Origin: Paenibacillus sp. D2_2
Lineage (GTDB): Bacteria > Bacillota > Bacilli > Paenibacillales > Paenibacillaceae
NCBI RefSeq assembly: GCF_031199965.1
Contig: NZ_CP133605.1
Location: 2,636,501 to 2,700,500 of the forward strand
Length of the DNA: 64,000 nt
Direction of reading: 5' to 3'
Shown here in pieces: positions 58,955 to 64,000 of this stretch (the first letter of the stretch is position 1; each line of letters begins with the position of its first letter). The notes below the pieces were generated by a model. It did no database searches. It worked only from the letters and a program-made list of their open reading frames with translations, and had not been told where the DNA came from. Position numbers and translations under genes: made by a program.

Positions 58955-60772
58955 TTACTCTGAGATGACGATGATCAATTCTGCATTCGTGATGCCTGGA
59001 AGAGATCTCGTCATGACACCGGAGTGGTAAGCTATGATTTTAGCACCTGGCGTCAATTTCGCTTCACCACCAAGGCTATTTACGATTTTCGTGTCTTTTG
59101 TGATGTTTAGGATGACATCATTGTAGAAATTTTCATCAGAGTTCACGTTCACGTAAACCTGCTTATCGTTGGTACGATCCTTCATGATTGTGCCTTCGAT
59201 TTTCAAATTCTCTTGACCTTTTACGACGATTTTGCTCGCATGAGACATTGCAGGGAAACTCATTGTCATGACTGGACCGTAAGTCGCTTCAACATTTACA
59301 TTGGCTTTGATCGCATCTTTCGTAAGGGCTTCACCTTTATCATTCACGATTACGGTATCTTTGTCTACGGTAAGGATAATTTGTTCTTGCCCACCTTGTT
59401 CAAGCGGTTTACCGACAACTGTTACACGATCACCGTTCACATCCGTTACGATGCCGTCCGTACCTGGTAATTGCACTTGGCTTTCCTCCAAAATGATAAT
59501 CATCTCAGCATTTGTGATACCTGGTAGTGACATCGTCATGACAGGGGAGTGATAAGCAACGATCTTCATGCCTGGCGTAAGTTGCGTTTGGTTTCCGTGA
59601 AGATTTACGATCTTCGTATCTTTGTTGATATTTAGCAAGATATCGTTGTTCTTATTATTATCCGAATTGACGTTCAAATAAATGCGGTTGTCGTTAGCAA
59701 AATCGGATTTCTCGATGGTTCCTTCAACTCTAATAGACTCATGATCCTTCACGACGATTCTGGTTGCATTGCCGATTGGCGGCAAGCTAAATGTAACCGC
59801 CGGGCCATAGAATACGTCCACATTTTTATCTAATTGGAGGGCGTCTTTCGTTAGTAGTTCTCCCTTTTCATTTACGATGACCGTATTATCATTCACATTC
59901 AGCTTGATTTCCTTCAGACCGCCTTGTGCCGCAGGTGTACCAACAACTGTGATTTGATTGTTGTTCTTCTCTGTAATCACACCGCTTGTTTCAAGCTCAT
60001 CCTGCACTTGTTGTTCCTTCTTTACGATGATGTAGTTCGCTTGTACTTGAGCAGGAATGCTCTTCGTCATCTTCGAGCCGTAGAACGCTTCGATGGTCAT
60101 GCCTGTCTTAATATCCTTACGGTCTACTTTTTTACCATCTTGATCGACGATTGGCGTATTACCCGTTAGTTGGAGAACGATCGTTTCTTCTTTCGAGGTG
60201 TAGAGGTTCTTACCTGTTACGACGATCTTGTTGTTCTTCGCTTCGGACACTTTTCCTTGGATACCGTTTATTTGTTGATCCTGAACGATGATAGAAATAG
60301 CGGTGCCTTTAGGTGGCAAGCTCTTCGTCAGCACCGGACTGTAAAATACTTTAATGGCTTTTTTCTCTTTGATCACTTGATCTAAGCTAACCTTCTTGCC
60401 TTTACTGTTGATGATCTTCGTGTCCTTCGTGATCGCTAGGATCACTTCGTCTTGGGCACTAGGTGTGAGCCCTCTGCCGATCACCGTGATGGATTTACCG
60501 TTAGAATCATTGGTATAATTCGTAATTTGACCTAGCGTGCCGAGAGTTTTTTGTTGCTCTTTGTTTTGATTTTCTTTCTTATGTTCATTATTGTCCTTGT
60601 TACCGTTATGTTTACCGTTCATATTCGCGATCGTTACGTCTTCCTTTTGATCCACTTGATTTACTGGTCCTGGTGGGCAAATTGCAAGATGCGCCTCGTT
60701 TGCACTTACCACAGGAACTGCTGCCATTGCTAGAATCGTTGCCGTTGTGAGTACTTTGTAAAATTTGTTCAT
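58955..60772 (-). CDS. Secreted protein of six tandem beta-rich repeats
   Basis: 605 residues. Signal peptide 1-24, cut after VVSA. A polar Asn/Lys/His/Glu linker (residues 45-75) is followed by six repeats of about 85 residues. Each has a strand G-x-I-x, a middle ITKDTKIVN or DNTVIVN motif and an ending FYGPVxT-x-S-x-P, then xxAxxIIV. Repeats 3 and 5 resemble each other, as do 4 and 6 (VNVNSDNN/VNVNSDEN; AYHSPVMTMSLPGITNAE/AYHSGVMTRSLPGITNAE), so a two-repeat unit was duplicated. No LPXTG, SLH or LysM anchor is seen. I do not recognise a catalytic motif; a structural or matrix role is possible. Start ATG 60772 after GGAGGAATAATAAC on the minus strand. Confidence 0.8.
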   Translation of the reverse strand: MNKFYKVLTTATILAMAAVPVVSANEAHLAICPPGPVNQVDQKEDVTIANMNGKHNGNKDNNEHKKENQNKEQQKTLGTLGQITNYTNDSNGKSITVIGRGLTPSAQDEVILAITKDTKIINSKGKKVSLDQVIKEKKAIKVFYSPVLTKSLPPKGTAISIIVQDQQINGIQGKVSEAKNNKIVVTGKNLYTSKEETIVLQLTGNTPIVDQDGKKVDRKDIKTGMTIEAFYGSKMTKSIPAQVQANYIIVKKEQQVQDELETSGVITEKNNNQITVVGTPAAQGGLKEIKLNVNDNTVIVNEKGELLTKDALQLDKNVDVFYGPAVTFSLPPIGNATRIVVKDHESIRVEGTIEKSDFANDNRIYLNVNSDNNKNNDILLNINKDTKIVNLHGNQTQLTPGMKIVAYHSPVMTMSLPGITNAEMIIILEESQVQLPGTDGIVTDVNGDRVTVVGKPLEQGGQEQIILTVDKDTVIVNDKGEALTKDAIKANVNVEATYGPVMTMSFPAMSHASKIVVKGQENLKIEGTIMKDRTNDKQVYVNVNSDENFYNDVILNITKDTKIVNSLGGEAKLTPGAKIIAYHSGVMTRSLPGITNAELIIVISE

Positions 60773-61163
60773 GTTATTATTCCTCCAATATTCACAATTA
60801 TCTTCTTGTTAGTAATTCTTTCTTTCATGGCAATATGACAATTCATGTAATTCCATACATGATCATAAACGGGAGGTCTCCTTAAAATGTTGCATCATAT
60901 GGAAAATAATACACAGCGTATTTATTAGTGAACTGCTCTATTATTTTGGAATAGAATATTTTCCCTCGCCATAGATTGAAATTGGGTATTCCAAATTTTT
61001 TATATTTAATTGAACACCGTTCATTTTAGACGATATGTAACTGCATACTAAATGAAAGGTGTAATTTGCATCAGGGTGACAGCGCTTACTTATAATTTTA
61101 TGTTTCCTGCAATGATCCAAGTCATAAGAAAATCTAAATATTAATTAAGGAGGCTGTTCTTTT
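60773..61163. other. 391-base divergent intergenic region
   Basis: No gene found. It holds the upstream regions of the repeat protein (left) and the aldehyde dehydrogenase (right), including the cre-like/promoter motif at 61077-61096. Confidence 0.6.
61077..61096 (+). promoter_or_regulatory. cre-like site and -10 of the aldehyde dehydrogenase operon
   Basis: TGACAGCGCTTACT at 61077-61090 is one base from the CcpA consensus and is followed at once by TATAAT at 61091-61096. TTGCAT at 61066 could be a -35, with a long 19-base spacer. Catabolite control is inferred. Confidence 0.5.
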
Positions 61164-62684
61164 ATGGTATTTGTTGAGCCGGGGGCGAATGGATCGAAGG
61201 TTACTTTTAAGAAGCGTTATGAAAATTATATCGGTGGTAAATGGGTTGCTCCAGTTCAAGGTCAATATTTCGAAAATGTTTCGCCTGTGAACAACTTGCC
61301 ATTCTGTGAGGTGGCTAGGTCGAGTACAGATGATATCGAGCTGGCGCTGGATGCAGCACATGAAGCAAAAGATGCTTGGGGGCGTACATCGGTTGCGGAG
61401 CGTGCATTCATTCTGAATCGGATTGCGGATCGAATTGAGGCGAATTTGGAAATGCTTGCGGTGGCCGAAACATGGGATAACGGCAAGCCGATCCGGGAAA
61501 CGATGGCGGCCGATTTACCACTCGCCATCGATCATTTCCGCTATTTTGCCGGCTGCATCCGGGCCCAGGAAGGATCGTTAAGCCAGATCGATGACGACAC
61601 GGTTGCTTACCATTTTCATGAGCCGCTTGGGGTTGTTGGCCAGATCATCCCATGGAATTTTCCGTTGTTGATGGCTACATGGAAACTGGCTCCGGCACTC
61701 GCTGCAGGCAATTGCGTCGTGCTGAAGCCTGCGGAGCAGACACCAGGCGTCGATCATGGTTTTGATGGAGTTAATTGAGGATCTGTTGCCGCCAGGTGTG
61801 GTGAACATTGTCAACGGTTTTGGCTTGGAAGCAGGCAAGCCGCTCGCTTCGAGCAGCAGAATTGCCAAGATAGCATTTACGGGGGAGACGACAACCGGGC
61901 GACTGATCATGCAGTATGCTTCCCAGAATCTGATCCCAGTCACGTTGGAACTAGGCGGCAAATCCCCGAATATATTTTTGAAGATATCATGACTAAGGAC
62001 GATGCTTTCTTTGACAAGGCGCTCGAAGGTTTTACGTTGTTTGCGCTGAACCAGGGCGAGGTCTGCACTTGCCCTTCTCGGGCGCTCATTCAGGAATCCA
62101 TTTATGATCAATTTATGGAACGGGCATTGAAACGGGTAGCTGCCATCAAGCAGGGTAATCCGCTCGATCCAGCCACGATGATTGGCGCCCAGGTATCTAC
62201 TGAACAGATGGAGAAAATCCTGAGCTATATCGACATTGGCAAACAGGAAGGAGCAGAATGCCTGATTGGCGGAGGGCGCGCTTCACTCGAAGGGGAGCTG
62301 GCAGACGGTTATTATATCCAGCCTACCGTACTTCAAGGAAATAACAGCATGCGTATTTTCCAAGAAGAGATTTTTGGTCCTGTTGTGGCTGTGACGACCT
62401 TCAAGGACCAGGAAGAAGCGCTCGCAATTGCGAATGATACGTTATACGGTCTCGGCGCCGGAGTTTGGACACGTGATGTGAACACCGCATACCGGGTCGG
62501 TCGCCAGATTCAGGCCGGACGTGTCTGGACCAATTGCTACCATGCGTATCCGGCTCATGCGGCCTTTGGTGGTTACAAATCCTCCGGTATCGGTCGTGAA
62601 AATCACCGGATGATGTTATCGCACTACCAGCAAACGAAAAATTTGTTGATCAGCTACAGTCCTAACGCGCTGGGCTTCTTCTGA
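61164..62684 (+). CDS. NAD-dependent aldehyde dehydrogenase, two frameshifts
   Basis: About 507 residues of the ALDH superfamily, close to acetaldehyde/chloroacetaldehyde dehydrogenases (ExaC/AldA). N-terminus [20 protein letters not shown]; cofactor site [31 protein letters not shown]; catalytic Glu in [13 protein letters not shown]; catalytic Cys in [14 protein letters not shown]-terminus [17 protein letters not shown]. Frame is lost near 61746 (one G too many, repaired to TPASIMVLM) and near 61977 (TTTTT short of one T, repaired to [12 protein letters not shown]). It oxidises a short aldehyde to the acid. Start ATG 61164 after AAGGAGGC. Followed by DUF779. Confidence 0.87.
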
Positions 62685-62698
62685 AATGGGGAAGACGT

Positions 62699-63076
62699 AT
62701 GAGCCTGGAAGAAGATGGTGTGCGCAAGGTCATCGCCACAGATGCTGCACTGGAACTGATTGACTTGCTACGAACGAAACACGGCCCGGTCATGTTCCAT
62801 CAATCGGGTGGCTGTTGCGACGGCAGCTCGCCTATGTGTTTCCCGGTAGGCGAATTCCTTATCGGAGAGAGCGATGTAAGGATGGGGGAGATCGGCGGAG
62901 CCCCGTTTTACATGAGTAAAGCCCAATATGAGTATTGGAAGTATACTCAGCTGATCATCGACGTAGTTCCTGGCAGAGGTGGGATGTTCTCGCTCGAAGG
63001 ACCAGAGGGAAAAAGATTTCTGACCCGTTCACGCGTCTTTAATGAAGAAGAGCAGCGAAAGTTCAAGCTTTTGTGA
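62699..63076 (+). CDS. DUF779 protein
   Basis: 125 residues: ATDAALELIDLLRTKHGPVM, FHQSGGCCDGSSPMC with four Cys, FPVGEFLIGESDV and FSLEGPEGKRFLTRSRVF. This is DUF779, a small family almost always beside NAD-dependent acetaldehyde dehydrogenases. The CC-CxxxxxC pattern suggests metal or redox chemistry, but function is unknown. It starts 14 bases after the dehydrogenase stop, in the same operon. Confidence 0.88.
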   Translation: MSLEEDGVRKVIATDAALELIDLLRTKHGPVMFHQSGGCCDGSSPMCFPVGEFLIGESDVRMGEIGGAPFYMSKAQYEYWKYTQLIIDVVPGRGGMFSLEGPEGKRFLTRSRVFNEEEQRKFKLL

Positions 63077-63130
63077 GGAGTGGTATGAAAACAGGGTCAG
63101 GCGCTCATGTTATAAATGGAGGTGAACGTC

Positions 63131-63271
63131 ATGACTGGAAGAAACAATAAGCCAAAGAACGACGGACCTGCCGCTACTCCTGGACGGCTAGATCAATTCG
63201 GTGAGAAACTGACAGAAGATGAAGGAAATAAACCGATGAATCCAGGTAAAAACAGCGGAAAGCGCTGTTGA
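63131..63271 (+). CDS. Small hydrophilic protein
   Basis: 46 residues, MTGRNNKPKNDGPAATPGRL then GEKLTEDEGNKPMNPGKNSG, rich in Asn, Gly, Lys and Pro and probably disordered. GGAGGTG lies 7 bases before ATG 63131, and a terminator follows. Similar short polar proteins occur among Bacillales spore proteins, but I do not recognise the family. Confidence 0.6.
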   Translation: MTGRNNKPKNDGPAATPGRLDQFGEKLTEDEGNKPMNPGKNSGKRC

Positions 63272-63302
63272 TTGAAGATTATTTTTTTGGTGAGGAAGTT
63301 TG

Positions 63303-63344
63303 AAAAAAAGAAACGGCGCTTTTAATAGGTGCCGTTTCTTTTTT
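63303..63344 (+). terminator. Rho-independent terminator
   Basis: AAGAAACGGC and GCCGTTTCTT pair around GCTTTTAATAGGT, flanked by A and T tracts that extend the stem, then TTTTT. Confidence 0.9.
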
Positions 63345-63519
63345 CTATGTATGTTAATTTGCTTAATAATGAGATAGTCGATTACATAATAGAATTAATG
63401 TTCGAGGAAAGTCTTCCCTCTAGACCCGACTTTGTAGTATGCTAGCTGTAAAGCTTTAAAGCGCCTTAACGGTTCCTTAGCCAACGAGGAAGAAAATAGA
63501 ATAAGGAGCGTGCAATTAT

Positions 63520-63933
63520 ATGCAAAATAAGTTAACAAGTAAAGAATCTACATTGATAATACAAAGTGTTCAGGATTATTTACTTAAACTACGAAGTGAG
63601 AATGAAGACTCTTTAGACAAAGAATTTCTCAATAATCAAATAACAACTGCTCAATCGGTGTTCGAAAAAGTTCTTGGTTTAAAATTATCAGATGATGGAA
63701 AGTCGATAAGTGATATGGAAAGCCCCGATGGAATATTACTGTTTAAGGCAAATTACAAATACAATGGCCGAGATAAAAAGACAAGAATGGGAAGTATGGT
63801 CGTTCAAGTCCTCCGTAAGGATTCTGTTAAGCAAGCAATAATAGATCGTCTTCATAAAGAACGTGGTTGGGAAAAAGGATGGATATTTGTAGATACGATT
63901 CAACAAGTGGAGTCAATCGAAGATACAAAATAA
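63520..63933 (+). CDS. Conserved hypothetical protein, paralogue of the gene at 3.9 kb
   Basis: 137 residues, MQNKLTSKESTLIIQSVQDY onward, colinear with the protein at 3909-4325 apart from one or two residues of gap near residue 70. The most conserved parts are SVQDY, AQSVFEKVLGLKLSDDGK, FKANYKYNGRDKKTR and RLHKERGWEKGWIFV. The ribosome binding site region AAGGAGCGTGCAA is also shared. Function unknown. AT-richer than its relative. Stand-alone. Confidence 0.75.
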   Translation: MQNKLTSKESTLIIQSVQDYLLKLRSENEDSLDKEFLNNQITTAQSVFEKVLGLKLSDDGKSISDMESPDGILLFKANYKYNGRDKKTRMGSMVVQVLRKDSVKQAIIDRLHKERGWEKGWIFVDTIQQVESIEDTK

Positions 63934-64000
63934 ACAGAGATTTTTCGTTATTCAACTATTGTTACTTGTTATAATCGGAACCACCAGAAGTCTGAATGAT

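Overview
The window looks like a chromosomal segment of a Paenibacillus-type bacterium (Firmicutes, Bacillales). The evidence is moderate GC, strong GGAGG-type ribosome binding sites, many UUG/GUG starts, a YjcZ-type spore peptide, a gluconate locus with the Bacillus-type operator, LicT/RAT antitermination, AraC plus CUT1 sugar transporters, and an ECF42-like sigma factor with a DGPF protein. I see no rRNA, tRNA, CRISPR array, insertion sequence or prophage. It is ordinary accessory chromosome made of many short transcription units.

Layout. 1-5.4 kb: end of a hybrid histidine kinase, an AlkZ-like winged-helix protein, a decayed membrane gene, a membrane-anchored thioredoxin-like protein, an unknown protein, a WYL regulator. 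5.4-9.8 kb: DinB protein, then MocR regulator, D-Ala-D-Ala ligase and aminotransferase. 9.8-16 kb: ArsR plus a short UvrA paralogue, TetR plus a YhgE/Pip-type permease, a second ArsR and a quinone-oxidoreductase-like enzyme. 16-18.3 kb: MGT glycosyltransferase and an NAD(P)-binding protein. 18.3-24.7 kb: beta-glucoside operon (RAT-licT-RAT-GH1-PTS IIBCA), DeoR regulator and Cof-type phosphatase. 25-28.1 kb: reductase, hydrolase, DGPF protein and ECF42-like sigma factor. 28.2-31.8 kb: YjcZ-like peptide, then gntP, gntK and a deleted gntR on the minus strand. 32.3-40.1 kb: carbohydrate locus (two Gfo/Idh proteins, AraC, solute-binding lipoprotein, two permeases) with a duplicated promoter element, interrupted by an acyltransferase. 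40-44.3 kb: GyrI-like protein, zinc-ribbon/deoxyribosyltransferase-like protein, small proteins, AlkD-like gene. 44.5-50.6 kb: glycoside hydrolase and AraC, MATE pump, hexapeptide acetyltransferase, another AraC. 50.6-58 kb: azlCD, secreted stalk-domain protein, UbiD, HelD. 58-64 kb: deletion derivative of the AlkD-like gene, a six-repeat secreted protein, aldehyde dehydrogenase plus DUF779, and a second copy of the unknown gene from 3.9 kb.

Two kinds of damage must be kept apart. About two dozen single-base frameshifts break otherwise intact genes. Most are repaired by adding one base to a short G or C run, so they look like under-called homopolymers; the affected genes are annotated here over their reconstructed full span. 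By contrast gntR (31.4-31.7 kb), the AlkD-like copy (58.1-58.9 kb), a helical-protein remnant (41.7-41.9 kb) and a membrane-protein tail (2.4-2.75 kb) have lost blocks of sequence or gained a nonsense codon, and look like real decay.

The observations most worth following are: the gntR remnant, which keeps its promoter, operator and a cre-like site but has lost the repressor core; a GH1 enzyme with Gln in place of the acid/base Glu; the zinc-ribbon protein with a C-terminal deoxyribosyltransferase/TIR-like domain lacking the usual Glu; the ECF42/DGPF module with a possible own promoter; the duplicated promoter element of the sugar locus; and the six-repeat secreted protein. No clearly new multi-gene system could be demonstrated from sequence alone.
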